Shown here: positions 1-12,000 of the stretch, piece after piece
Numbering within the stretch: position 1 is the first letter of the stretch
Layout: every line of letters starts with the position of its first letter
Source: Epiperipatus broadwayi
Lineage: Eukaryota; Onychophora; Udeonychophora; Euonychophora; Peripatidae
DNA: 64,000 nucleotides
Direction: 5' to 3'
Assembly: GCA_028023455.1 (NCBI GenBank)
Contig: JAQFVV010012446.1
Span: forward strand, 2,296,001-2,360,000
Notes under the pieces: model-generated
Told to the model about the DNA's origin: nothing
Databases searched by the model: none
Seen by the model: the letters and a program-made list of their open reading frames with translations, nothing else
Translations under genes and position numbers: made by a program

Positions 1-620
1 AACACCAGCTTCATAACTTAAACACACATACATACACAAAAGAATTACATATATAACAAAGAGAAAAATAATATATTATAGTTTAATAATTTATTTCTTT
101 ACTATTGATGTTCTAAAGAAACAAATAATAATTGCATGGTGTATTGCCTGGGAGTTCATGAGAAGTTTGAAGATGAAGTGATATTCATGAACCTTGAACT
201 CCAGAGTCGACCAACCTACTACTGCACCAAGTCACGTGGACATGTCAAACATACTAACTGCAAAAACCAACAATAAAAATATTTTCTCACTCTTTTTATT
301 TTATCTTAATGCCAAGTAGTCTTAAATCTTTTATATAACAAGCAAATGATTCTGTTCGATGAAGCAAGAGCTCAGAACATACAATTCTTTGCAATTGAAT
401 TAATTCATTTAATCGTATAACTAATTTCTCATAAACTTAAAACATTATTCATAATCAATATGGAAAGAATGTTGAACATACTAGTTTTGTATCAATTATC
501 CAAATATACCTTTATCTATTTAAATTTAATCAAAATCTACCTCTACTTTGAATAATTCAACTGAGGTGATTAAAAGTTCATAGATAAAAGATCCCGCAAT
601 TATAATGGTTTCCTATAGTA
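1..620. other. AT-rich stretch without recognised features
   Basis: No open frame with coding character and no repeat shared with the rest of the window was seen. The sequence is ordinary AT-rich spacer. Confidence 0.6.
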
Positions 621-622
621 AA

Positions 623-725
623 AGCATTGGTGGTCGAGAGGTCAGCACAGCTGCCTAACAAGCAGTTGTCCTGGATTAGCAGGTTCACTTCCCGGACAAT
701 GCTATGACACATGAGAAAAAAAAAG
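623..725 (+). mobile_element. SINE S1 (tRNA-derived), copy 1
   Basis: A short RNA polymerase III type retroposon. It starts GCATTGG, has an A-box-like TGGTCGAGAGG, a B-box-like GGTTCACTTCC, and ends with ATGCTATGACAC and an A-run. The same unit occurs ten times in this window. No convincing target-site duplication was found around this copy. Confidence 0.85.
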
Positions 726-1270
726 ATTTAACTAATTGCTGTAGATTCACGAGCATACGATAAACTTTGAATATCTTATAAAAAGAGTGTTTAAAATTGG
801 AAATCGCTATTAATTAATCAATAAACATTTTACCGGACATGTTAATCATCACAATGCTGTTGGTATATATTAAACATTTTATTGAATGTGATACTCATAT
901 TTCTTGGAGCGATGTTAAAATCACAATTTATTAAAAGAAATAAAGTAAAAAAGTTGACATACTTTCCAAATTAGTTTTAGTCCACTTTGTAAGAATTACG
1001 TGATCAGTTTTTGTAATATACTTTCTACGATATTAAACTTCACTAGAAAAGACAACAGTTACCATATTATTATCTGAATATTTTTTAAAAAGCATCTTAA
1101 TTCTTTCAATGATGTCAATGATACCCATTTGTTGAATAATATTTACGTAGTGTCATCTTTGTTACACTATTCTTATGCAAAGTAGGGACTGATTCCTATA
1201 TGCTTTTAACACATAGTGGAGTGGTGTAATATTAAACGTATGACCAAAGACGTGAAAAAAAATTGTATGT
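726..1270. other. AT-rich stretch without recognised features
   Basis: No gene, no tandem repeat and no shared dispersed repeat recognised. Confidence 0.5.
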
Positions 1271-1271
1271 T

Positions 1272-1320
1272 ACCTCAAGATGCACATTTCAGGTTGACCC
1301 AACACATCAGTTGGCCAGAT
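1272..1320 (-). ncRNA. Degenerate family C hammerhead motif
   Basis: On the minus strand CCAA precedes CTGATGT, a GTTG/CAAC hairpin follows, then CTGAAAT and GTGCATC. Order and spacing match the better family C motifs, but the CTGATGA box has lost its last A and stem II is shortened. It is read as a decayed copy that would not be expected to cleave. Confidence 0.4.
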
Positions 1321-1544
1321 CACAATCTCTCACACATATCTATCATTGTTCAGCATGTATAATGTAATGGTCAGATTTGTACATTTCACATAACAAAATC
1401 CTGAATTCAGGTAAAATACACCAAATCTGACCAAAATGAGAACCAAACTTCAACTCATTTATCAGTACTCCACCATTTAACAAGCTTATTAAATTAAGTC
1501 ATGTGACATCTGACTTGATTTTTTTGTTATTTTATTTTTTGCTA

Positions 1545-1860
1545 TGATAGCTTTGGTGATTTTATATTGCTAAAGCTAGTAATATATGGTGTATCTGAAC
1601 TTAGTTCAGTCCCATATGGCTATTTAAGTTAGATAGCTGGATTGGAATACATATGGATATCTGAAGATTTCAGAGTTTCTATTTAATAGTTATACATTAG
1701 ATAAAGTACTGGGTTTGTCCTGGTATTTTAAATCTAATGATTGAATATCCTAGCACCTCACTGAGGACACCAGTAGTAAAAAATGGTCTGAGGTTGGGGG
1801 TATTCTACAAAGTTTGTTAAGAGTTTGTTTTGCAAGCTCTGTATATAACATTAAGCCAGA
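1545..1860 (+). mobile_element. Family B retrozyme-like unit, single copy
   Basis: It shares its whole course with the unit near 59,610-59,930: a start around TTTGGTGATTTTATATTGC, the TATGGTGTATCTGAA segment, then a hammerhead motif and a G-rich segment. It lies as one arm only, with no inverted partner. The unit encodes no protein. By analogy with retrozymes it would depend on reverse transcriptase from another element. Confidence 0.65.
1755..1794 (+). ncRNA. Hammerhead-like motif, family B
   Basis: Stem I is perfect here: ACCTCA before the core pairs with TGAGGT after the cleavable GTC. The first core box is CTGAGGA. Stem II is decayed and the second box reads AAAA. Stem I differs from other copies (TCCTCA with TGGGGA) yet still pairs, which supports past selection on the helix. 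This copy is probably inactive. Confidence 0.55.
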
Positions 1861-2029
1861 AATATTCCATTTCAATAGATAGGCAATTAATACAATTTAA
1901 CTGATAAGTATCAAATTTTCTGCCCTCACAACTTTGCCATAAAACACTTCATGGAAGCATATTAATAATTTTTATTAGTCATTCATTAGACTAGAGATTA
2001 TCCACTTACTGAATAATATTTTTGTAGTG

Positions 2030-2200
2030 TTATCCATATACATTATGCTGAAAAATGGTAAAGATGTAAGATATTGTGATCTGGGTCAGCTGATGAGTGC
2101 TGGCTCAGCATGAAATGTGTATCTTGGGCATCATACATCTTTTTCATATGTCTTTGGTCATATGTTTATAATTACGCCCCTTCACAAACTGTTAAAAGTC
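2030..2200 (+). mobile_element. Family C unit fragment with hammerhead
   Basis: Contains the family C ribozyme motif followed by the typical CTTTTTCATATGTCTTTGGTCATATG-like downstream segment. It is truncated on both sides relative to the dimer at 53,933-54,870. Confidence 0.6.
2077..2133 (+). ncRNA. Hammerhead motif, family C
   Basis: CTGATGA at 2090-2096 is followed by a strong stem II (GTGCTG with CAGCAT) and by GAAA at 2112-2115. Upstream GATC-TGGG-TCAG and downstream TTGGGCATC can form the two-part stem I seen in other copies, with some G-U pairs. All invariant core bases are present. Stem III is longer than usual and the exact cleavage base is uncertain. Confidence 0.6.
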
Positions 2201-2444
2201 AATAGAAACCAATCCCTACCTTGCACGAGAGTGGTATAATAAAGAATACACTACAGATATATTACTCATTAAATGGATCATTTCTAATTTAATGAATGAC
2301 TAGTATTCATTTGTTCTCTCATTCATGTATAATGTTCTCAATGTCTCTAGATACTCTTAATGTAATCTCATCATACTTCGTTAAGAGATTGAAGTTTCCA
2401 TGTTGCTCCTCTGTCAAGTATCATGCCGCAAATCGATAACTAAG

Positions 2445-2640
2445 ACCTGGTAAAACCCAACTATTAGAAACATTACATTTTAAACATGTAGGCATATTAT
2501 CTTTTAATATTAAGTTATTTCTACCAAAAGCACTCCATCCAAGTGAAATTCCATGATGTTTCATGCATTATTTTGCCATCTGTATTAATAATCTGAGCAA
2601 GATATCTATAGTTGTTAACTTCTTCTAATTTATAAAGTTG
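2445..2640 (-). pseudogene. RTE retrotransposon fragment
   Basis: The minus strand matches the segment around EELEEVN, INTDGN and FGRNNLILK of the better RTE copies at 7,386 and 39,957, with substitutions and frame breaks. Only about 200 bp of the region after the reverse transcriptase core remain. Confidence 0.65.
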
Positions 2641-3270
2641 TAATTTAATTAATCAAATGGTTATTTTGTCCATAGAGATCTTGGTTTTAAGTATGAATAA
2701 GCGTTTCAGTATGCTGACTGCAATACGTATACTTATAATCCTATATTATATAAGAAAGAATCTTTTTTTTTTAATGTCTTTTCTTGAACATACTAATATT
2801 AAAGTCAAAAATATTTTACCTTTTTTTTTTTTGTAAGTACAAATAAAAAGAGTAAGCTAGTTATTTACTGGAATTATTAATAATAAAAAATTCTTCTCTT
2901 TGAATGTTTACCTAAGCCTAGGATTACGATGAAATATTTTATAAATTGACTTTTGATAATTATCCTTCAAATAAATTTCGCATTTAAATAAGACAGCGTG
3001 ATCTTATGTTTATCAGATCAATTTTTAAAATGTACTTTTAAAAGATAAATTATTAATGTTTATTAAACAGTTTTAATGCAATTCAGTGTTTAGCGTGTCA
3101 AAATAAAATACGTTTAAATTTAAACAACAAAAGGAAACAACAAAAAAATCTTGAAATATTCAAATGATTGCAGAGAGGCTGGTTAAAGTAGACTGAAATT
3201 TAAAAAAAAGTTTTCAAATTGATTAAACGAGAGAAATACAATTAGTTAAAACAGCAAAAAAGCACTGTAC
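2641..3270. other. AT-rich stretch with T-runs
   Basis: Contains long T-runs near 2,763 and 2,820. No gene or recognised repeat. Confidence 0.5.
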
Positions 3271-3351
3271 TTTATTAGCTCAAACAAGCTCTTAATTAAT
3301 AAAAAGTGCGGTATGCGAAAACATTTAAAATCTCTATCCAGAACATTCTCA

Positions 3352-3397
3352 TTTCCAGACCAATTGGTTTCGAGCTTATGGCTCACGTCAGTGGAGC
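3352..3397 (-). ncRNA. Hammerhead motif, family B, left arm
   Basis: On the minus strand CTCCA precedes CTGACG, then a TGAGC/GCTCG-type stem with a CATAA loop, then AAAC, a CC-AATT-GG stem III and GTC. The last base of the first box is T instead of A, so the core is imperfect. Stem III is clearer here than in most copies. Confidence 0.6.
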
Positions 3398-3744
3398 GCT
3401 AGAATATTCGGACACTAGATCTAAAATATCAACTCAAAACCCAGCACTTATTTCATACGTATATTTAAGTAGAAACTCTGAAATTTTCGGACATGAAAAT
3501 GTCTTTAAATCCAGCTATCTAACTTAAATACCTATATGGGATTGAACTAAATTCAGCTATGCTGAAGCTATTAAAATATAGTAGATCTGAATTTAATTCA
3601 GTCTCATATAGCTGTTTAAGTTTAGATAGCTGGATTTAAAGACATTTTCATGTTCGAAAATTTCAGAGTTTCTACTTAAATATACTATGAAATAAGTGCT
3701 GGGTTTTGAGGTGATATTTTAGATCTAGTGTCCGAATATTCTAG

Positions 3745-3791
3745 CTCTCCACTGACGTGAGCCATAAGCTCAAAACCAGTTGGTCTGGAGA
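3745..3791 (+). ncRNA. Hammerhead motif, family B, right arm
   Basis: TCTCCA pairs with TGGAGA on the far side of GGTC, giving a perfect 6-bp stem I. Stem II is GAGC with GCTC around CATAA. Stem III is ACC with GGT. The first box is CTGACGT and the second AAAA, so two core positions have decayed while the helices remain. Confidence 0.65.
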
Positions 3792-3869
3792 TGAGAGTGT
3801 TCTGGATAGAGATTTTAAATGTTTTCTTATACCGCACTTATTAATGAAGAGCTTGTTTGAGCTATTGGT

Positions 3870-5365
3870 ACGCTCTCTATATTGCATTTTTGTAAATACA
3901 AGCTTATAAAAGTAATGTTACGTTATATATGACTTGCTTTTTTGATTATTGTATTTTATATAAAAATGCGCGAAATAAAAGAAGTAAAAAATAAAATATT
4001 GAATGACTTTATTGCTCATGCGCTATAATAAGCATAAGCACCAAGATACCAAAACTGGAATCAATCTGAGAAGCTATTCTCCAAAATCTGATACTTTATC
4101 ACTGCCCTACATAAATTAAAGCAAAATCAGAAATGACTTAATATGACTAAAAAAAATTCCAAAATGGCTTATTGTTTAAACATAGTCCCGTAATTAAAAA
4201 ATTTAAAAAAAAAGAATCATTTTAATTTTTCAACTGTTGTTTTCTGCAATATGGAGATATTTATATAGCAAAATTAAAATTACACTATCAAGCCATGATT
4301 CAAATCCTAATCCTGGAATTAGGGAAGTTTAAATCCTAGGAAAACTAGGTTGAATGTTCCATTCAAGAACGAACTCTATAAATTTGTAGTGTTTATAATT
4401 ATTAACATATTGCATTTATTATTATTTTATACAAATTGTGCATAATATAATTAAAATGGTTCCGAATCCTAACCCTGGCTTAGGGAAGCACAAATCCCAA
4501 AAATCCAGGTTGGTCACTCATTACTAGAACAAACTCCTGTTCCTACAACTAATGAGCATAACCTTAACAAATCCAAAATGTCATAGTTAGGTATAAGTAA
4601 TGTTTTTCATTGGTTGATTAAATCACTGCCTTATAATAAAATCTGTACTGTGTTTCATCTTTCTTCTTCTGACAATCTTAACTGGTTAATTTGCTTTTTC
4701 TTTTGTTCCACCTGGTGAAAGTTTTTGAAACTACTCAACCATTACTACTGTATAAAATGTTTTATTTTATACTTACATTCAATAAATTGGATTCGATTTG
4801 TGGTTTAATTTAATTTTTTAAAGAAATAATATTCTAAAAATCATATTTGATATTTTTAACTATTTAAAAACTAACTTGCAAATCAAACAATGCACCATAC
4901 ACGTAATCAACCAAATTAGTGTAAACATGAATGAAGGCAGATTTAAGATAGACCTATCAAGTTGTTATAAAATCCTATATTTTCTTTATAATATGTACAA
5001 TATTGAAAATATTTTAATACTCAATTCTGACTGATAATGACATATAGATGCTATTATTTTCTTTCAATATATTATGATCAAGTTTTTTGTTTTAAATACT
5101 AATTCAGCAATTACTGTGTAAAAATAACTAAAAATATTTTATAAACGAGCAAAAAAATCACATTTTGTTTATACCAAAACCATTGAATAAAAACTTGACC
5201 AGAAGAAAGTAAATGTCCTGAAGCACTTTCTTTTTTGTCAAACAATGTGATATCCCTTAGGTCTAATGTAACTATCCTTAACATATTGACCTCTTTGGGA
5301 TTTTTTTCAACTAAAATGTCAATGGGGAAAATTATATTATAAAAAACACAGATCATTATCTCTTA
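3870..5365. other. AT-rich stretch without recognised genes
   Basis: Two loosely similar blocks near 4,290-4,380 and 4,455-4,540 (AATCCTAACCCTGG-type) may be an old duplication. The frame at 5,111-5,356 has no coding character. Confidence 0.4.
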
Positions 5366-5370
5366 CAATA

Positions 5371-5550
5371 ATCATATATATTACTTATAATACTTTTTCC
5401 ATATACACTTTAAAGAAACAATTTTTCTTAAAAACTTCTCTATTTTCCTTACAGTTTTGACTGTCCAGCAGTCTTCATCAGAGATCTATCTTTTTCACTG
5501 CTTTAATTAAAATGATGATTAAAAAAGTGTTATAAGTAATATATATGATT
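5371..5550. mobile_element. Family P foldback remnant
   Basis: ATCATATATATTACTTATAA on the left is repeated inverted at about 5,530-5,550. Between them lies a P-type hammerhead-like motif on the minus strand. The outer sequence (a TATATGAAGATATGCAAAG-like stretch) recurs near 35,350 and 48,040. Confidence 0.5.
5454..5481 (-). ncRNA. P-type hammerhead-like motif, decayed
   Basis: The minus strand reads CTGATGA, one extra A, a GACTG/CAGTC hairpin, then AAAAC instead of GAAAC. It matches the motif at 48,246 with the G of the second box lost. Confidence 0.4.
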
Positions 5551-6102
5551 ATATGAAGATATGCAAAGAAAGTGAAAGAGAAGAATAAGAGAATATACTT
5601 CTCTTACAATAACATTAACACAGTGTTTTAAAACTGTGAAACAAAGATGCTCTTTTGAAATAAACAAGAAACATTTTATAACAATGGGATAAGCAGATAG
5701 GTTAATAAAGAGAACTATATCTTTCTTTTTATTTTGATCATATTAAATACTTTGTTTATTTTAATATAATCTTCACTGACAGTTATCCAATGCAATAACA
5801 ACATTTCAAGCTCCAAGAAAGAAAATATAAATTATTATCAACTTGGACATTTTATAAATAGGTATTCTCATTCATATGAGCATAAAATCTGATGACAACT
5901 TATCAGTACTTAATACATGGGAAAGATAATTCAAAGCAAAATACATACTTTGTGAGATTGTTGATCAATTGAATTTCATGATGCATTGCGTAAATTAATT
6001 TATATAATCACATAATAATATAATAGATATGACTCACTTTTTACAACGCAATAAATTTTATTTATTCTGCAATAAATAATAAATCCAATACTTCTGTTAT
6101 TT

Positions 6103-6707
6103 AAACAAAACACTTATTTATAAGTAAGTTTTAGTGGAGAAGATTAACTGATAAATTTAAAACAGCATTTAGAACTCCACCTAATTCTAATAGATTAACA
6201 ATTCTAAAGATCACATTGATTGATCGTTCACCCCAGACATGGTATACTCCATTGCATGCCCTCAGGCTTGATGCCACACTGTATATTACAGTGAAACTAA
6301 AACTACAATCAACACTAGACTTGCTCAACACCTGCACACTTACAACAGAGCTCAGAAGCACAACAATACATCCTCTGTATTTTTGGAGCATGCCAAGCAA
6401 TCCAGACACAACTTCACACCTGCCAATCTCCTAATCTTATGCTCAGAATCAAACAATCATAAGAGAAAAATAAAATAAGCATTCTACATTAATGGAAACA
6501 TCCATGCTATCAATAAAAAAGATACTTGCTTCGAGATCTCGAAGAAATGGGTTACGTAACAATGGCTCATTTAAATATCTTTGCATATATTTTATTATAC
6601 ATTTTTTATGATGGCTATGATTATGAGGCATGGGTCCTCAAAAACGTTAAGCCTATCAATATTAATATTTAATTTATACCTTCTCCACTAAATAAGTGTT
6701 TGGTTTA
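6103..6707. mobile_element. Candidate DNA element with terminal inverted repeats
   Basis: CACTTATTTA and GTGGAGAAG at the left end (interrupted by 13 extra bases) recur inverted at 6,681-6,699. The interior is less AT-rich than its surroundings, with short overlapping frames at 6,131-6,434 on both strands. No transposase is visible and no target duplication was identified. It could be a MITE or an unrelated inverted repeat. Confidence 0.3.
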
Positions 6708-6883
6708 CATAATATTCAGAAGTAAAACTGTATTTGTTTCTGCTATTATAAAATATAAATCACAATATAACAATTTGACTATTTAACATAATATTTATTA
6801 AGGCTAAAACCTTAAGAATATGAGCCTGAAAAATGACAGTAGGGACCTCTGCAAATCTTTAATGCAAGATTTATTTAAAAGAC

Positions 6884-7096
6884 ATGACTATTGTATAAAC
6901 AGAGAAATATTAAAATATTATAAAAACACTATTTTCATGTGCTTTTAATTCATTTGGGTCGTTATCAAGGCTTAGTAGAGTATAACAATTTTTATACAGC
7001 CTTGATAAGGACTCAAATGAGTTGAAAGTACTTGGAAATAATATTTTTTATATTATTTTAATGTTTCTCTGTTTTATACAATAGTTGTATTCTCCT
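6884..7096. mobile_element. Foldback with hammerhead-like hairpins
   Basis: The arms 6,884-6,973 and 7,000-7,096 are reverse complements around a spacer of about 26 bp. The right arm holds CTTGATAA, a GACTC/GAGTT hairpin and GAAAG at 7,001-7,030; the left arm holds the mirror copy. The order resembles the P-type motif with a weaker first box. Confidence 0.5.
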
Positions 7097-7130
7097 ATTG
7101 TAATTTATTCTATGATAATATTTTCTTGCA

Positions 7131-7156
7131 GTTTTGACTGACCACCAGTCTTCAGG
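7131..7156 (-). ncRNA. P-type hammerhead-like motif, decayed
   Basis: The minus strand reads CTGAAGA, CTG, loop, CAGTC and AAAAC. It sits just outside the foldback ending at 7,096 and probably belongs to the same insertion complex. Confidence 0.35.
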
Positions 7157-7385
7157 AGAGCTCCAATATTCAAATATATATCTTTTATTATATAATATAC
7201 TGCATATAATTATATATATGACACATTATCTATAATAATCCACATATCTACATAATAGATTATATATAATTATATTTTAACAAGTTCAATAATTACAGGT
7301 AAATATTTTTTAACAACTTTATAAAAATTAACTTTATTGGTTTTTTTTAAAATTTAAATCTTTATATAATGCTGAATATATTTTA

Positions 7386-8107
7386 CAGGAGTTAGCAGAT
7401 GAAAGTAGAAAAGTAGGACTAAAGACAAATGTTAAAAAGACTAAAGTAATGTTTAATCGACTTGCTCAAAATATGAAAATAAAGATTGATTATGAAGAAT
7501 TAGAAGAAGTTAACAGTTACAAATACCTTGATCAGATTATTAATACAGATGGAAACATAATGGAGGAAATTAAGCATAGAATTAAACTTGGTTGGAGTGC
7601 TTTTGGTAGAAATAACTTGATACTAAAAGGAAATATGCCTATGTGTTTGAAAAGGATGGTTTTTAACAAATGTGTTTTACCAGTTCTGACTTATGGATCT
7701 GAGACTTGGACACTTAATAGAAGAGCAATACAGAGACTTCAAACCACTCAAAGGAGTATGAAGAGATGCATGTTGGAAGTAACAAGAAGAGATCGAAAAC
7801 GCAATGTATGGGTAAGACAACAAACAGGTGTTACTGACCTTATTGAAAAAATTAAAAGATTGAAATGGAGTTGGGCTGGACATATTGTTAGAAGAGATGA
7901 TAATAGATGGACTATTGAAATTTTAAACTGGATTCCAAGAGATTGTAAAAGACCCAGAAAGAGACCACATGTGAGATGGATGGATGAAATAAGAAAATGT
8001 GCAGGGGTGTTATGAAGAGAAGCTAAAGATCGGAGAAGATGGATTAAACTTGGAGAGACCTTCATCCTGCAGTGGATTGATAATGGTTGATGATGATGAT
8101 GATGATA
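7386..8107 (+). pseudogene. RTE retrotransposon, 3' end of ORF2, one stop
   Basis: This is the C-terminal part of an RTE-clade endonuclease-reverse transcriptase. The frame runs from QELADESRKVG through VLPVLTYGSETW and WAGHIVRRDDNRW to RPHVRWMDEIRKCAG, all typical of the segment after the reverse transcriptase catalytic core. A TGG codon has become TGA at 8,016; the same frame then continues to GETFILQWIDNG and a terminal TGA at 8,088. A short TGATGA repeat tail follows, as usual for RTE. The 5' part is missing. The protein is very close to the copy at 39,957, so both derive from a fairly recent family. It is dead for lack of the catalytic half. Confidence 0.9.
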
Positions 8108-8274
8108 TTTTATACTTTACATTTATATAACTTTTAGCCATTTGTTTATTACTAAATTAATTTATTTTTATCACTTTAACAATTTTATTATAATTTTATT
8201 CATGAATTATCTAATTATAATTTCATATATAATTTTATATTTTTTAATTAATTTTATTTGTAACCTTATCTTTT

Positions 8275-8328
8275 TAAAACAGGCAAAACTCTCCATATAG
8301 TGGTCATGTGATTTTTAGGGGTTTAATC
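8275..8328. mobile_element. Family A remnant
   Basis: AAACAGGCAAAACTCTCC is followed directly by a GTCATGTGAT segment. These are the two outer ends of a family A foldback with the middle deleted. Confidence 0.5.
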
Positions 8329-8437
8329 TTACCTTCTCTTAACTCTCCAAATTCTGTTAAGTGGACTGTTTTTTAAATTTTCTAACTTTTACTTAGTATA
8401 AATGTATACTTGTTCAATTTAATAAAAGATAACTGTA

Positions 8438-8840
8438 TTATAAGACATTTATTTATATAGCGTGATGTTTTTATAGACTGTAATATTAATAAACCAATAA
8501 GCTAATGCACATGCGCTTTGTACATTTAACTATATAAATGAATACTCCCACTTTCCAAACACAAGATAAAGTCTTTGGGAAAAGATAGAATGAATCCATC
8601 TATCTTTTCGACCCAAACGTTTATGTATGGGAAAATCTGAAGTGTTTAGAAATGAGAGCATGAAGATGTTAATTGATCACTTTTTTACTATGTGAATGAA
8701 TGACGCTTGTGAAATTTCTAGAATTTACGATAAGTTATTCTTATTAAATTAAACATATGTAAATAAGACATTTATTTATATAGCACAATGTTTTTATAAA
8801 CTGTAATATTAATAAGCCAATAAGCTAATGCACATGAATA
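8438..8840. repeat. Direct repeat, family F
   Basis: About 78 bp at 8,438-8,515 recur at 8,762-8,838 with few differences (GACATTTATTTATATAGC and CAATAAGCTAATGCACATG blocks). The spacing is about 324 bp. A related copy with the same downstream AATGAATACT segment is nested near 26,080-26,340. This may be one unit of a tandem element. Confidence 0.55.
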
Positions 8841-9032
8841 ATATATTATATAGATACATAGAATATTATATATAATATACTACACATTTAATTATTTGTA
8901 GTTTTGAAGGCAGAATGAATGAGTGTGTGAATGAATTGTTTTGTTTAAATAGATATTTATAATCATGACAGACAAAAATAAATCATGACCCTTATTCCCA
9001 GGATATCGTAACATTACCAGTCAAAACAGCAG

Positions 9033-12000
9033 TTGGCAGTCAAAGACATAGGCTGCCAAGAATTTCGTGATTGTGGACCTAGGCTGCCATTTAATGATAA
9101 CCTTTTATTTACTTTAAACAATGGAAGATTGCAAGAATTGGAAGAACTGTCTAAAATTAAATGGTACATTATTGGGCTTTGTGAAGTTAAAAGAAAAGAT
9201 GAAGAGACAATTGATATAAACCGTGGACATGTACTCTACTAGAAAGGAACAAATATTGGAAGTACAAGTGAAGTAGGATTCATTATAAGTAAAAAGTGGA
9301 AGAACAACATTGGAGAGATTGATGGTGTATTGAACAGAGTGGCAAGATTATGTTTTCAATTTAATAGCACATATCAAATGTTGATAATTCACATTTATGC
9401 TCCAACAAGGTCTCACCATGATGAAGAAATAAAGGTTTTTTTATATGAATGTACAAAAGACTTTTGATCAGACCAAACAACATTTTAAAATTGTTGCCAG
9501 AATTGGTAAACAATTGAAAGATGAAAATACTATAGGTAAATTTAATTATGATGGTAGAAATGTAAGGATATTGATTTGTGGAGTTTGCAGAAAAAGAAAA
9601 ACTTTATATTACGAATTCTTTTTTTGAGAAAAATGTTAAACAGAAATTAATATAGAAGCATTCAAATCAAGGTACGACAGAGTTGGATTATATTTTAACT
9701 AATAGAAAATATGCATTTCAAGATTTTAATATTCTTAATAAACAACATGAAGTAATCATCAATTAGGGAGATCTAAGATACATGTAGAGATAAAAATTGT
9801 TGAGAAAAACACTATTCACAATTGATATTCCTAATCTTCAGAAACATTCCAATGAATTTAAATTAGAACTTGCAAATCGTTTTAGAATATTGACAAATTT
9901 TGAACACCATTCAGATTTGAACAAAATCAATAGGAAGATAACTGATACACTTTTAAAAACTGCAACAAAGATAAATAGTACAAAAAAGAAACAATTGACC
10001 AATCAAATTTGTCCTGAGACAATTTAGAAAAAAAAGAAAGAATATGAAAATAATATTGAATATGAAAATATAAAAATGATGCATTAAGAAGAACTGAACA
10101 TCTTGAATTTTATAAAACGGTGAAAAAGAATTGATGATATAAGGAAGTATAATTAAGAGGGAGCAAGGAAAGTTAGAGAAGAGAATAAAAGTCGCAAGAG
10201 TATAAAACATTTTGATATTCGTAAAAAACTTATTTCTGCAATAAGAAAAAAAGATGGAACTATTACTAAAAAGTGAGATAACATCATGAAATGTCTAGAA
10301 TAGTTCTATCAAAATTTATATAGCAATAAACAACAAGGAAAAGTACCTCATACAACAACTACTATATCTTGTAAATTTCCCAGGATTTTAAATGAAGAAA
10401 TGAGACATACAATTAAATTCATGAAGAAAGGAAAAGCTCCAGCTAATGATGGAATTATAATTGATATATTAAAGGAAGTAAGTAAAGAAATAGACATTTT
10501 TTTGGCAAAGTTATATATCCAAATATCTAAATGGTAAAGATGTACCAGATGATTGAAAGAATGAAGTATTAATTAATATTTTAAAAAGGTAATAAAAGAA
10601 GATATTAGAAATTACAGACTTATTAGTCTTTTATCAGTTCTATATAAAATTTTTGTCAAAATAATTACAACTCGTCTCTAGTGAACTTTGGATTTTAATC
10701 AACCAAAAAACAAGCTGGATTTAAAGGTGATTTTAGGACAGTGGATCAGAACCAAGCATTGAGAGAAGTTATAGAAATGACCAACGACTATGATTTGTCA
10801 TTATGCTTTGGATTTGTAGGATTATGAAAAGGCATTTGATTTCTTAAACATTTTTTCAGTGATTTAAGCATTGGATCATCAAGGTATAGACCCAGGATAA
10901 ACTCATATTCTGAAAAATATTTATAAAAATGCAATATAAACAATTAGATTACATAACAAGGAGGCGTATTTTATTATCAATGACAACAACGTGATCAATA
11001 GACGCGACACGTGTTTTGCTATTTCAAGAAAATGGACAAATTAATTTGTATACGCATTTGCATACATTATTATTTAGTAATATTACAGCAGTGGTTTATA
11101 ACCTATTTTGGCCATAAATATGAGGCAAAACCTCGAAAGTACTAGGCCTAAATTAATTTAATTTAATTGTTTTTGTTACTACTGGCAACTTCTTCTTCAG
11201 CGTGTTTAAAGCGCTTATATATACTATAACAATACTAGGAATATTAACACTGAGATGGGTATACAACAGGATGACTCCGTAACTCCAAAACTTTTTACAG
11301 CAGTTTTGCAAGAAGTATTTTGTGCATTAAAATGGGAAGCTAAGGGACTGATAGTAAATTAAGATTATTTAAGTCATCAAGATTTTACAGATGATGTAGT
11401 TGTTTTTGAAAATAATGCTTTAGAGTATCAGGAAATGCTGCAAGAGTTATTAAATGAAAATATTTGAAATACAGGCATTTTTCACATATACCTGGAGCTT
11501 AATTGAAAGTAAGAAAGTAGAACTAAAGGGAAACCTTTAAAATGATGAGTTAGAAGAAGTTGACAACTATGAATACTTTGGTCAGATTAATACCACAAAT
11601 GGAAACATAATGGATGAAATTAATTATAGAGCTAAACTTGGTTTGGGTGCTTTTGGTAGAAATAATTTAATACTAAAAGGAAATATGCCTGTGTGCTTGA
11701 AAAGAAAGGTTTTTAATAAATGTGTTTTACCAGTTCTTACTTATGGATCTGAGTCTTGGATATTTAACAGAAAAGCAATACAGAGATTTCAGAAAGTATG
11801 GACAGGTACATGTTAGGAGTAACAAGAACACATGGGTGAGTGAATAAACAAATATTGCTGCCATCTTTGAAAGAATTAAAAGTCTGAAGTGGAGTTGGGC
11901 TAGACATATTGCTAGAAGAAATAATAATAGGTTGATAGTTGAAATCTTAAACCAGATTCCAAAAGATTGTAAAATACCTGAAAGAGACCACATGTAAAAT

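Larger units (their letters stand above)
3275..3868. mobile_element. Family B foldback (long inverted repeat)
   Basis: Two arms of about 265-280 bp, 3,275-3,540 and 3,590-3,868, are near-perfect reverse complements around a spacer of about 50 bp. Each arm carries one hammerhead motif, so the motif occurs on both strands. An open frame over the left arm (3,306-3,527) is a by-product of the repeat. The arms correspond to the family B unit found singly at 1,545 and 59,610. Confidence 0.85.

Noticed and set aside
6131-6434. Overlapping frames of 92 and 72 residues on opposite strands
   Set aside because: They lie inside a candidate TIR element, show no domain and mirror each other.
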